64,000 bases of DNA from CAWHXG01 sp963833235 (GCA_963833235.1 CAWHXG010000005.1:124001-188000); one strand, 5' to 3'; numbered from the stretch's first letter, positions 9,020 through 18,339 are shown. Program-made: numbers and translations. Notes: generated by a model from the letters alone, not told the origin.

Positions 9020-9026
9020 GGCGCGC

Positions 9027-10544
9027 ATGGGGACCTGGGAAGGCCTTGCCACGGGCCTGAACTTCGCATTGCAACCGGGCGTGCTGATCTACTGCCTGCT
9101 CGGCGTGCTCCTGGGAACCTTCGTCGGCGTCCTGCCGGGGATCGGCGCGATGGCCGCGATCTCGCTGCTCTTGCCGATCACCTATTACATCTCTGCAGAG
9201 GCCGCGCTCATCATGCTGGCCGGGGTCTATTACGGCGCGCAATACGGCGGCGCGGTCGCGTCGATCCTGATGCGTCTTCCCGGCACGCCCCAATCGGCCG
9301 TCACAGCGCTGGACGGCTATCCCATGGCGCGCGACGGCCGCGCGGGGGCGGCGCTTTTCGCCGCGATGGTTTCGTCCTTCGCGGGTTCGATCATCGGGAT
9401 CGTCGTTCTGGTCCTGCTGGCCGGATGGCTGTCGCGCGTCGCGGTGGCGTTCGGCGCCGCGGACTACGCCGCGATGATGCTGCTTGGGCTGGTGGCGGCA
9501 TCCACCATCGGCAGCGCCCGGCCTGCCAAGGGGTTCGCGATGATCGTTCTGGGCATGCTTCTGGGCTGCATCGGAACGGACGTGAACTCGGGCGCGATGC
9601 GCTACACGTTCGGGCAGACCGAACTGCTCGACGGGGTGAACCTCGTGGCGCTGGCCATGGGCCTTTTCGGCGTGGCCGAGGTGATCGGCAACGTTCGTGA
9701 CCCGGAGCGTCAGGCCGTGGCCGACCGGATCGGACTCCGCCAGATGACCCCCACCCGCGATGACTTGTCCCGCATGTTTTTCCCGACCCTGCGGGGCAGC
9801 GGGCTGAGCAGCTTCTTCGGCGCCCTTCCGGGAACGGGATCGACCCTGTCGTCATTCCTGAGCTACGCGATGGAACGGCGCATCGCCCGCCGCCCCGAAC
9901 GCTTCGGCCGCGGCGCGATCGAGGGCGTGGCCGGGCCGGAGGCCGCCAACAACGCCGCCGCCATCACCGCCTTCGTGCCCACCCTGACGCTGGGGATACC
10001 CGGCGATCCGATCATGGCGCTGATGCTGGGGGCCCTGGTCATCCACGGCGTGCAGCCGGGGCCGATGATGCTGGAGTCGCGCCCCGAGATGTTCTGGGGC
10101 CTCGTCGCGAGCTTCGGGATCGGCAACCTGCTGCTGCTGGTCCTCAACCTCCCGCTCATCGGTGTATGGGTCGCGCTCCTGCGCATCCCGTTCCGCTGGC
10201 TCTATCCGGCGATCCTGATCTTCATCTGCCTGGGCGTCTATTCCGTGCGAGGCCTGACCTATGACATCGTGGCCGTCGCGGCGATCGGCCTTGCGGGGTA
10301 TCTTCTGGCGCTTGCCCGGTTCAGCCCGGCGCTGCTGCTCCTCGGGTTCGTCCTCGGACCTCTGATCGAGACCAACCTGCGCCGCGCCCTGCTGATCAGC
10401 CGCGGGGATCCCATGGTTTTTCTGGAGCGACCGATCTCGGCTGCGTTCGTCGCCGCCATCGCGGGGTTGCTTGTTCTGTCACTCGTCCAGGTGGTTCAGC
10501 GGCGTCGCCGGGGTGTGTCGAAGAACTGGAATGCTCGTCCTTGA
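9027..10544 (+). CDS. tctA: TTT transporter large membrane subunit (TctA family)
   Basis: 505 residues with about 11-12 transmembrane segments. Family signatures are GTFVGVLPGIGAMAA near residue 30, the YGAQYGGA block, FGALPGTGSTLSSF in the middle, and LGIPGDPIMALMLGAL with GVQPGPM in the second half. It is the ion-driven permease for carboxylate uptake, full length for the family. No TctDE-type two-component regulator is adjacent, so regulation is not visible here. Confidence 0.94.
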   Translation: MGTWEGLATGLNFALQPGVLIYCLLGVLLGTFVGVLPGIGAMAAISLLLPITYYISAEAALIMLAGVYYGAQYGGAVASILMRLPGTPQSAVTALDGYPMARDGRAGAALFAAMVSSFAGSIIGIVVLVLLAGWLSRVAVAFGAADYAAMMLLGLVAASTIGSARPAKGFAMIVLGMLLGCIGTDVNSGAMRYTFGQTELLDGVNLVALAMGLFGVAEVIGNVRDPERQAVADRIGLRQMTPTRDDLSRMFFPTLRGSGLSSFFGALPGTGSTLSSFLSYAMERRIARRPERFGRGAIEGVAGPEAANNAAAITAFVPTLTLGIPGDPIMALMLGALVIHGVQPGPMMLESRPEMFWGLVASFGIGNLLLLVLNLPLIGVWVALLRIPFRWLYPAILIFICLGVYSVRGLTYDIVAVAAIGLAGYLLALARFSPALLLLGFVLGPLIETNLRRALLISRGDPMVFLERPISAAFVAAIAGLLVLSLVQVVQRRRRGVSKNWNARP

Positions 10545-10900
10545 AGCGCTTCGTTGAGTTGAAGGAGACTGACCTGCCACTGAACATTCATCCAGTCGCG
10601 CCCGGAGCCCGGTTGGTGAATACGCCGGTGGGCGCAGGTTGAGCAATCGCCCGACGCGCAGAGATTTCATCTCGCGGAGTGGGGCTGGCGATTGGCCTGC
10701 GATACCGTCATGCCGCCGAACTTGGCCTTGCAGTTGTAGAAGGTGCCCTCTGACCTGCCGTGCTTGCGACACAGGTCAGCGCACTTCGCGCCTGCCTCAT
10801 GCTCGCCCAGGATGCCGATGATCTGTTCGTCCGTGAATCTCGTTCGCTTCATTGTCCGTCATCAAGTTGGTGCGGACTCTAATCGGCGGTGGAGGAGAAA
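10545..10900 (-). mobile_element. IS3-family remnant with internal deletion
   Basis: On the minus strand, 10852 to about 10700 encodes the OrfA N-terminus of an IS3-group element: KRTRFTDEQIIGIL, EHEAGAKCADLCRKHG and EGTFYNCKAKFGGM, the helix-turn-helix plus dimerisation start. The usual Trp of FYNW is Cys. After GGM the frame jumps into NRQPHSA, which resembles the C-terminal RPHSAL motif of OrfB, so most of orfA and orfB has been deleted between them. No catalytic DDE residues remain and no intact terminal repeats were identified. It lies just downstream of tctA and next to the 3' end of the giant gene. Confidence 0.6.
10667..10852 (-). pseudogene. Truncated IS3-family OrfA transposase
   Basis: 61 codons from ATG 10852 to a stop at 10667. 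About the first 48 residues are genuine OrfA sequence and the last dozen derive from the deletion junction. It is too short to act as a transposase, though a DNA-binding helix-turn-helix fragment could still be made. Confidence 0.6.
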
Positions 10901-11116
10901 TCCCGTGGCAGGTCAGAATGACGAAAGAGGGAATAGAATTCGACCCCTTGGCGGCCAATGCCACGTCAATTCTGGGCTCCAATATTTGATTGCCCAATTG
11001 GGTTTGTCGAATGTATGATTGGCCATAGATGACCTTTCCTTCAGCTCGAGCTTCCACACCGCAGGCTTCACACATCGCTTTGCCGTCTGCGATGAGCGGC
11101 ATCCGCCCCCTCTGGC

Positions 11117-13483
11117 TCAGCCTATAACGAGGTCGCTGAACGTGCTGTCGGCCCCGACGCCCTTGTCGTCGTCCATGACCAGCACCATTCGGTCGAACTC
11201 TCCGGTGAAGAACTGGCCGACCGGGATCTCGTACTCTCGAGGTCCGCTGCCCGTGGCGTAGAGGTCGTCGAAGGCCTGAAGGCCCCAGTCCTGCGTGCCG
11301 TGCAATTGAAAGACGAACTCGTCGCTGACCCGCCCGTCGTTCTCGAAGCCGATCCCATGGATTTCGCCCTCGACGTCCGCCGCGAAGCTGAACCGAAGCA
11401 GTGTATCCTCTTCGACTGTCACGTCCCTAAGCAACTGCTTCCAGGCGTTGTTCTCCAGCCGTATTTCGGATCCGTCGTCGGATACCTTGTAGGTGCCTTT
11501 GTCCTGGCTGCCGCCGAAGCTTGAAACTGACGCCGGTATCCCGTCCAGGACAGGCCTCGTTGCGGTCGCGAACGCGATGTCAACGAAGGTGCTGTCGGCC
11601 CCGACGCCCTTGTCGTCGTCCATGACCAGCACCATTCGGTCGAACTCTCCGGTGAAGAACTGGCCGACCGGGATCTCGTACTCTCGGGGTCCGCTGCCCG
11701 TGGCATAGAGGTCGTCGAAGGCCTGAAGGCCCCAGTCCTGCGTGCCGTGCAATTGAAAGACGAACTTGTCGCTGACCCGCCCGTCGTTCTCGAAGCCGAT
11801 CCCGTGGATTTCGCCCTCGACGTCCGCCGCGAAGCTGAACCGAAGCAGTGTATCCTCTTCGATGGCCACATCTCGAAGCAGCTGCTTCCACGCGTTGTTC
11901 TCAAGCCGAACCGAAGACCCGTCATCCGATACCATGGCGGTACCCTTGTCCTGCGTGCCGCCAAAGCCTGAAAGAGGCGCCGGAGCGCCATTTATGGTAA
12001 CGGTTGCGACAGGTGTCGGGACATCCGCGAACGAGATGTTGCCGAACGTGCTATCAGCCCCGACCCTGGCATCATCGTCCATGACCAGAACCAGGCGATC
12101 AAACTCGCCGGTAAAGAACTGGCCAACCGGAATCTCGTATTTCTGCGGCCCGCTACCCGTTTCGTAGAGATCGTCGTAGGCTCGATTGCCCCAGTTCTGC
12201 GTTCCGTGCAGCTGAAAGACGAACTCGTCGGTGACTTGGCCGTCATTCTCAAAGCCGATACCGTGGATCTCGCCCTCCACATTTGCCGCAAATTCGAACC
12301 GCAGGACTGTATCTTGGGTGACGCTCACGTCACGAAGCAGCTGCTTCCACGCGTTGTTCTCGAGCCGAACCGAAGACCCGTCATCCGATACCGTGGCCGT
12401 ACCCTTGTCCTGTGTGCCGCCGAAGCCTGAAAGCGGGAGGGCGGCAAGGTTCAACACGTTGCTTGGTGAAGCGGTACGAGACACGGTCACGCTGACCGTC
12501 GCCAAATCCTCGCCGCCGAAGCCGTCGGCGACGGTATAGTCGAAGGAGGCCGCGCCGCTGTAGCCCGGCGTCGGTGTGAAGATCACCTCGTCGTTCGAGA
12601 CATCCGCATCACCCTTGTCGTCGAGGCTGACCGTGCCGTTCACCGGGTTCGAGACCCCCGTGAGCGTCAGCGCATCGCCATCCGGATCGGTGTCGCCTTC
12701 GAGCAGCGTCGCCGCCGCAACCGCCAGCGCGCCGTTCTCGGCCACATCGAAGCTTTCCGCGTCCGGTATTGGCTCGGCGTTGCCGAGGTATCGAATATAG
12801 GTCCCGTCCGGAGCCGCCTCCGTGACGAAGGAAGCCAATCTGTAGGTTCCCTCCAATGTCACCGTGGCGTCCGACGCCCCGTCTCCATCGACGTCGATCC
12901 GCAGGATGGCCGAGCCTTTTTCGCGTTCGATATCGGCGCCCGTGAATTCGGCTCCCTGGATGAACATCCTGTCGGTGATCGTAAAGGCGTTCGCCGGCGA
13001 CACGAATGGTGCCGTATCGAATGCGCTGCGAAACGTTTCCGGTCCGATTGCCGGAGCGATGAACCTGAGGTTTGCGTAATTATCCGGAACGCCCCAGACG
13101 ACGTTCTGCCCTCCGGTCTGTTCGATCGTCGTCGACGGGTCGCTCAATGCGAAGAACGTGCCCGGCGCATTCGACTTCAGAACTTCACCCTCAGGATTGA
13201 CGGCCACGTTCGTAACGTAGGCAGGAGAGGAATTCGCATACGAGCCATCTGTCACGACAGTCGGAGCGACCCCGTCCCTGCTGCCGGAAAGGAAGTTCGT
13301 CAGCGGGCTCGAAACCAGCAGAAGGTTATCCTGGGCCGTCTCTCCGATCGAGACGACGGATCGTGCAATCAGACCAAGTCCCGCGAGGGTCATATCTACG
13401 ACCGGGATTGCCTTGACCGCTGCGGATGCCCCGCCGAGCACCGTAGAGAACGTCCTGACCGTTGATCGTGACGCTTGCTCCAT
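11117..13483 (-). CDS. Giant multidomain protein, C-terminal part (frameshifted)
   Basis: This is the downstream piece of one broken gene that begins at 17586. Its first in-frame residues (VLGGASAAVKAIP) continue the upstream protein after two shifts, near 13530 and 13441. The piece contains a linker (about 30-230), a cadherin-like/VCBS module with DTDPDGDALTLTGV and VNGTVSLDDKGD (about 235-340), and three tandem repeats of about 150 residues. Each repeat carries SGFGGTQDKGT, ENNAWKQLL, GIGFENDG, FVFQLHGTQ, YEIPVGQFF and DRLVLVMDDD-type motifs and looks like a beta-sandwich, possibly carbohydrate-binding. No C-terminal RTX nonapeptide block is seen, and the protein ends directly after the third repeat. 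Whether translation restarts here is unknown; the ATG at 13483 has no good ribosome-binding site. Confidence 0.65.
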   Translation of the reverse strand: MEQASRSTVRTFSTVLGGASAAVKAIPVVDMTLAGLGLIARSVVSIGETAQDNLLLVSSPLTNFLSGSRDGVAPTVVTDGSYANSSPAYVTNVAVNPEGEVLKSNAPGTFFALSDPSTTIEQTGGQNVVWGVPDNYANLRFIAPAIGPETFRSAFDTAPFVSPANAFTITDRMFIQGAEFTGADIEREKGSAILRIDVDGDGASDATVTLEGTYRLASFVTEAAPDGTYIRYLGNAEPIPDAESFDVAENGALAVAAATLLEGDTDPDGDALTLTGVSNPVNGTVSLDDKGDADVSNDEVIFTPTPGYSGAASFDYTVADGFGGEDLATVSVTVSRTASPSNVLNLAALPLSGFGGTQDKGTATVSDDGSSVRLENNAWKQLLRDVSVTQDTVLRFEFAANVEGEIHGIGFENDGQVTDEFVFQLHGTQNWGNRAYDDLYETGSGPQKYEIPVGQFFTGEFDRLVLVMDDDARVGADSTFGNISFADVPTPVATVTINGAPAPLSGFGGTQDKGTAMVSDDGSSVRLENNAWKQLLRDVAIEEDTLLRFSFAADVEGEIHGIGFENDGRVSDKFVFQLHGTQDWGLQAFDDLYATGSGPREYEIPVGQFFTGEFDRMVLVMDDDKGVGADSTFVDIAFATATRPVLDGIPASVSSFGGSQDKGTYKVSDDGSEIRLENNAWKQLLRDVTVEEDTLLRFSFAADVEGEIHGIGFENDGRVSDEFVFQLHGTQDWGLQAFDDLYATGSGPREYEIPVGQFFTGEFDRMVLVMDDDKGVGADSTFSDLVIG
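11130..12450 (-). repeat. Three tandem ~450-bp coding repeats
   Basis: The same segment recurs three times: marker GTGCTGTCGG at 11142 and 11589, and its variant at 12048, giving spacings of 447 and 459 bases (149 and 153 codons). Copies one and two are almost identical in DNA across about 270 bases, while the third is clearly diverged. Near-identity at silent sites indicates recent duplication or gene conversion. Confidence 0.85.
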
Positions 13484-16400
13484 CGTCGATCGCAGCGATG
13501 ACCTGGTTGGCGGCTTCGAAGAAGGTTTCTCACGAGGTCGCCGTTCTCTCCCGCGAGCTCCTTCACGAGGCCGCCGCGCGTCGCCAGAGCGGAAAACAGG
13601 TCGGTTGCGAGGAAGGCCCCGAGACTGGTGCCGCTCGCATGCAGATCGATGATGGGCGTCGGATCTGCGGTCGTGCCGATGGAGACCCGGATGGCTCCTG
13701 GGTTGATCGCGATCGCGGATGCGATCATATTGCCGAGCGCCAGAACACTGGTCATGAACCCTGCATACTCCCAGTCCTGACCGTAAAAGCCTAATGCCGG
13801 CGAATACAAGTTTGACGACAATTGATCGTCGCTCAGGAAAAGGTTGCTTCGTGAGAACGGCGCCGCGAAAAACGGAAGCAGAGACCGGAGGCCTTCATTA
13901 ACAAAATATCCCGTATGCCCTTTGAAGATGTTGGGAATGACAATCAATACGTTTGGGACATTGGTGTCGTGATATTCCACGACGCCGGGAACGAACGCAT
14001 TGCCCGTCAGCGAGACGATATCGCTCGCGTTGATGGAATGTACGACGGGTGTGTCGAAGAACGGTATCTCGAGATCGTCGATCAGTGGCTGGGTCAGGGT
14101 GATGCCTGCAGAATTGAAAGTCGCGAGCTTAGCGACCTGCACGTCATTCGTTAGGGCGAACCTTGTCGCAAGCTGAGCCTGCGCCCCACCTTGACTATGC
14201 CCGGTTATGGAGAGGCCGTCATTTGCCAATATCCACTCGCGAAGTGTTGGTGCCGGCTCATCATCCGCTCGGAGTCCCGGCGCTCCAATAACATCCAACC
14301 CGCGATTGAGTTCGTCCAGACCAACGCCGGTGGGACGAAAGTTCTCAGCCCAATCGGCAAGCGCGCCATCCGCAAATCCGGAATCCGTTTTCGTTCCTCG
14401 AAAGGCGAGAACGGGCGCATGGCCCTCCTTGCTTAGGGCGACGGCGCGGAACGTGCCCCCTACATCGATAAACTCATATTCTTCCTCCCATCCGGTTATG
14501 TCTATCCTCAAGGCGGCCTGCTCTGGCGACAGAGTATCGAGGACGACTATGTTTGCAGGACTGCGATCGTAGGCGATCTGCTTGGCAATATATTCCAGGG
14601 AGGCCGAACTCGCGTTTTTCAGAACCCTGACCTGGAACGGTTGTTCATCCGTCAGCCCGTCACGGTCAGTGACTTGGGCGATCAGCTCGTAAATGCCGTC
14701 ACCGTCCGCGTCGCCCGTAAGCGATATTCCTCCAGATTGGCTGAACTGGAGTTCGCCGGTCACTGTGTTCGTCGAGAAGAAGATGCCGTCGTCCGTCGAA
14801 CCGAGCGAATACGTCAGACCGTTGCCTTCGCTGTCCCGGTCGTCGTTCGCGGACAGATCTGCGACGATAAGGGCTCCTTGATTGATCTCGAACAGGCGTG
14901 GAGACGTGATCGTCGGCGCGGTGTTGCCAGGCGTTGAGGTAACCCGGTCAGCCTGCCAGTTCTGAGTGATTATGCCATTTCCGCCAGATGTCCCGATCAA
15001 CTGTGTGAAGTCGGTATTGAACTCCGCAAAGTAGTCGGCAGCAATAACGCCCGAAACAGGGTTGGCGAGTTCGGTTGATGTAAAGAAGATGTCTCCGTCA
15101 TCTTCCAGAAGCCCGTCAAAGAGTATCCGAAATTCGATAGTACCATTTGCGACCCAGTCGAAGTATCCGCCCAATGTGAAACCATCTGTGAGCGGTTCCT
15201 GGAGCTCGAAGACGAGGTCGCCTTCAAAGGTATTTCCTTGCGCATCAACTCCACTTAGGTCCCAATCAAACGCTGTCAGGTCTGGCAAACCTGCCGTGAA
15301 ACTCAGGCTTACGACGAACGGGTCGCTGACGTTGCCTGCGCTGTCAATGGCCTCGATCTGTATTGCATTCGTTCCAGTCGTCTTGGGAAGGTATTGCCAT
15401 GCGTAGTCCCCGAATGGTCCCGATCTGTCGTCGAGTTGCGCGGACGTAAGCGTCAGTTGGTAGGGCTCTCCCGGTATCCGAGGCTCTGGGAACCATGCCC
15501 ATCCCGCGGTTCCACTTACGACTTGGAAGACGTACCGACCGAACTCACCGCCGTCCGTGCCGGGCGTGTCGTCAGAGATTTCGATTGAGACGATGTCGTC
15601 GGCTCCGTCCGGGTCGGTCAAGGCAAAAAGGTTGGCCAACGGGATCGAATCGAGGGTCGAATACGTTTGAAGGGTGTCGCCGGATGCAACCGGTGGTGCG
15701 TTTGTTCCATCGGAGGAAACCGAAAAGATTTGAGCTTTTATGGCGGGGCCGCTGCCGTCTTGGGTTCCGTCTCTTGTGTCCCATGCCACCACGATGTCCC
15801 CGTTGGAGAGCGTAGTGAGGGCAGGCAGTCGCTGATCGAAGAGCGTTTCGGTGTTTACCAGAAACTCCGCTCCACGGGGAGTACCGTCACTGTCGAAGCT
15901 TCGGGCTTTGACAGCCGTTCCACTACCATCCTGCATTTCGTCGGTTGTCCCCCACGCCGCCACAAAGCCGCCATCGGGCAGAGGAGCGAGAGTCGGACGC
16001 CATTGAGTGCCGGCAGCCTCGATGTTCACGAGAAACTCTGCCCCTCGGGGCGTGCCGTCGGCGTCAAAGATTCTCGCTTTTATGGCGTTCTGGCTGCCGT
16101 CCTGCGCCGGGTCCAAGGTCCCCCACGCTACTACGAAGGTGCCGTCGAATAGTGTAGTAAGAACAGGCGTAATCTGAGCGGAAAACGTTTCGGTATTCAC
16201 GAGAAACTCAGCCCCACGCGGTGTGCCGTCGGCATCGAAACTACGGGCCTTGATGGCGTCGGAATTGCCGTCCTGCGCAGGATCGTAAGTCGCCCAAGCC
16301 GCCACGAAGCCGCCATCGGGAAGCGATGTAATGGTGGAGGCGGTTTGATGCTGGAACGTCTCACTGTTGACCAGAAACTCTGCCCCTCGGGGCGTTCCGC

Positions 16401-17586
16401 TGGCGTCAAAGCTGCGCGCCTTTATAGCCCAGCCGCTACCGTCCTGCGCTTGGTCGGTTGTTTCCCATGCCACCACGAAGCCACCATCGGTCAGCGTGGT
16501 CAGGGCAGGTCGAGATCCCCCACCTGCCGTTTCTGTGTTTACAAGGAATTCTGCACCGCGCGGCGTCCCGTCGGCGTTGAAGCTCCGCGCGCTGATGGCG
16601 TTGTTACTGATACCGAATAGGGGATCAAAAACTGTGTACCAGGCCACCATGAAACCGCCGTCAGGAAGCGCGGTTAGGACAGGCTCTTGCTGGCGATCTT
16701 GCGCCTCGCTGTTGATAAGGAACTCCGCCCCACGCGGTATGCCGTCAGCATCAAAGCTGCGAGCCTTTATAGCAAAGTCACTGCCGTCCTGACTGGAGTC
16801 AGCTGTCACCCACGCTGCTACGAAGCCACCGTCGGACAGCGCGACCAGAGTGGATCCCGATTGGGTGCTGAACGTTTCGTTATTCACGAGGAACTCGGAC
16901 CCCACCTTTTGTGGAACCTTAGAAACGCTATCTATTTCTCGGGTTAAGTCCGTAACAGCGAACTCCGCGAATGACCCAAACCCATTTCCATTAATATCTT
17001 CTGGAAAAGTCTCATTGACGTACGCCTCATCCAGCCGCGACACGAATGCCGCCCCAAACTGACCGCCCGGAGCGAAGGCCGCCGTGATGTCGTCAAGGGA
17101 ATGTCGCACGATCCCCGCAGTGTTCCAGTTGTCCACCACCTCGACGCCAGCCTCGGTGACCGAGGTGACGACGAAAGAATGCGCGCCATAGCCGCCGCTG
17201 GGCAACAACGAATCCTCAGCCGCGTTGCCCACCGTGTAAACTCGCACGACGTCGCCCGGTCTCAGCGCTGCCGTCATGGCGCTGGCCGAGGTTCCGGAGA
17301 AGACCGATGTCCAGCCGTCTCCGGACACGTCATCGGTTCCCGATTTGATGCCCGGCGAGTGCGGCACGACGTAGGCAATGTCCTGCGGTTGAGCCGGGTC
17401 GCCGCCGATTGTGTTGTCCTTCAAATCGAAGAACGGGGCACCGGCGAGGTTGGAAACCCCCCAAACGAAATCGGTGCACCCATTGACGGTCCAGTCGATA
17501 CCGATGTTGGAAATTGCGATATCTACTATTTCCTGTGCAGAAACCCCTGACCGGAGTTCATCTGCCTTCAACACATCTCTTGGCAT
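13396..17586 (-). CDS. Giant multidomain protein, N-terminal part: papain-like domain, repeats, class-3 lipase domain (frameshifted)
   Basis: Numbering is from ATG 17586; TTG 17604 is possible. No signal peptide is visible. Residues 10-185 look like an NlpC/CHAP papain-fold domain with candidate triad Cys37 (NGCTDFVWG), His136 (GAHSFVV) and Asp152 (VVDNW). Residues about 229-628 are seven 57-residue repeats, each with GAEFLVN, DGGFVVAW, QDGS and IKARSFDADGTPR. Cadherin-like modules follow (DPDGADDIVSIEI; SANDDRDSEGNGLTYSL). Residues about 995-1235 are a class-3 lipase-like alpha/beta hydrolase with LAFRGTKTD, nucleophile Ser1131 in GHSQGG, and Asp/His candidates near NASDIVS and VEYHD. The true frame breaks near 13530 after AGENGDLV, and the last 30 or so residues here are out of frame. 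Type I or another non-Sec secretion is likely but inferred. Confidence 0.68.
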   Translation of the reverse strand: MPRDVLKADELRSGVSAQEIVDIAISNIGIDWTVNGCTDFVWGVSNLAGAPFFDLKDNTIGGDPAQPQDIAYVVPHSPGIKSGTDDVSGDGWTSVFSGTSASAMTAALRPGDVVRVYTVGNAAEDSLLPSGGYGAHSFVVTSVTEAGVEVVDNWNTAGIVRHSLDDITAAFAPGGQFGAAFVSRLDEAYVNETFPEDINGNGFGSFAEFAVTDLTREIDSVSKVPQKVGSEFLVNNETFSTQSGSTLVALSDGGFVAAWVTADSSQDGSDFAIKARSFDADGIPRGAEFLINSEAQDRQQEPVLTALPDGGFMVAWYTVFDPLFGISNNAISARSFNADGTPRGAEFLVNTETAGGGSRPALTTLTDGGFVVAWETTDQAQDGSGWAIKARSFDASGTPRGAEFLVNSETFQHQTASTITSLPDGGFVAAWATYDPAQDGNSDAIKARSFDADGTPRGAEFLVNTETFSAQITPVLTTLFDGTFVVAWGTLDPAQDGSQNAIKARIFDADGTPRGAEFLVNIEAAGTQWRPTLAPLPDGGFVAAWGTTDEMQDGSGTAVKARSFDSDGTPRGAEFLVNTETLFDQRLPALTTLSNGDIVVAWDTRDGTQDGSGPAIKAQIFSVSSDGTNAPPVASGDTLQTYSTLDSIPLANLFALTDPDGADDIVSIEISDDTPGTDGGEFGRYVFQVVSGTAGWAWFPEPRIPGEPYQLTLTSAQLDDRSGPFGDYAWQYLPKTTGTNAIQIEAIDSAGNVSDPFVVSLSFTAGLPDLTAFDWDLSGVDAQGNTFEGDLVFELQEPLTDGFTLGGYFDWVANGTIEFRILFDGLLEDDGDIFFTSTELANPVSGVIAADYFAEFNTDFTQLIGTSGGNGIITQNWQADRVTSTPGNTAPTITSPRLFEINQGALIVADLSANDDRDSEGNGLTYSLGSTDDGIFFSTNTVTGELQFSQSGGISLTGDADGDGIYELIAQVTDRDGLTDEQPFQVRVLKNASSASLEYIAKQIAYDRSPANIVVLDTLSPEQAALRIDITGWEEEYEFIDVGGTFRAVALSKEGHAPVLAFRGTKTDSGFADGALADWAENFRPTGVGLDELNRGLDVIGAPGLRADDEPAPTLREWILANDGLSITGHSQGGAQAQLATRFALTNDVQVAKLATFNSAGITLTQPLIDDLEIPFFDTPVVHSINASDIVSLTGNAFVPGVVEYHDTNVPNVLIVIPNIFKGHTGYFVNEGLRSLLPFFAAPFSRSNLFLSDDQLSSNLYSPALGFYGQDWEYAGFMTSVLALGNMIASAIAINPGAIRVSIGTTADPTPIIDLHASGTSLGAFLATDLFSALATRGGLVKELAGENGDLVRNLLRSRQPGHRCDRRWSKRHDQRSGRSLRCSAGHPQRSRQSRS
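15700..16885 (-). repeat. Seven ~171-bp coding repeats
   Basis: Seven units of about 57 codons each encode one copy of the GAEFLVN to DADGTPR repeat. Unlike the 3' repeats they have diverged strongly in DNA, so the array is old. The periodicity and the DGGFVVAW core suggest a beta-propeller or solenoid; seven copies would suit a seven-bladed propeller. Confidence 0.75.
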
Positions 17587-17739
17587 CAAATATCCCCAAA
17601 CCAAAAACTTGCATAAATTCAGTCAGGCTTAGTTCGGCGGATGGCGTAACGTCAACCCAATCCCGCCTGTCCATCCAGGTTTCAGCAAGAATAATTGGAA
17701 AAATAGCTAAGTTTTTAATCCCATGGTCAACGGCCCCGT

Positions 17740-18150
17740 GTTTCCTGGGCGCTTTCGGTTCTCTGTTTTTTGCGGTCGTTCAAACTGGACGGGCGACGGC
17801 ATCGCGTTCCTCACGTGCTTGTCATCGCAGTTCCCTCGTCGGCCCATGGAGTGCTCGAGATCACGGGCCCGGAGGAACGCGAACTGGCCGATGCTGGTGA
17901 ATTGGCTGCTTTGGTCCGAACGTACCGGCACCGTGTTCATCGGCTTCCGCCGCTAGCTGGCCGTCAGCAGCGCCTGTATGCGGACTGACCCCGAGCCGCC
18001 CCGACACCTCCCTGACCGGGTCGCCCCGCTGGTGATCTGTGCGACCGCATCTCGCCTGAAATCGTCGCCGAAGCTGCTGCCGCCCATCAGGGCCTCCGTG
18101 CCTCGAAATTGGGGAAGAAAGCGTCCACGAACAACGGGGCCATTCATTCC
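17740..18150 (-). mobile_element. IS3-family (IS150-like) remnant with internal deletion
   Basis: On the minus strand near 18080-18000, GDDFRRDAVAQIT and, one frame over, RGDPVREVSGRLGVSPH give a broken OrfA. Immediately downstream (about 17928-17800), RSDQSSQFTS, FLRARDLEHSM and RRGNCDD match the OrfB C-terminal region, including the SDQGSQF and SRRGNCHDN blocks. The start and end of the element are therefore present, while the middle with most of the DDE catalytic core is gone, and there are at least two frameshifts. It lies upstream of the giant gene and could influence its promoter region. Confidence 0.6.
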
Positions 18151-18339
18151 GCCCCGATGACTTCAGCGAATGGCGCTTCCGCATTGAATTATCAATGTCG
18201 AGGGACGGGTGAGTAGACCGCAAGCGTTTGATTTCTGTTCCATCTGATCGAACGCGACCGCCATCGAAGGTTTGAGCTCAGGAAGCCTACAGAACAATTT
18301 CTGTCAGTATGTTACAGAAATTAGACTAACATCGCGCGG

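Noticed and set aside
11117..13483. RTX calcium-binding nonapeptide repeats in the giant protein
   Set aside because: VGADSTF and DGDGASD occur singly, but there is no tandem GGxGxDxUx array, so an RTX label is not supported.
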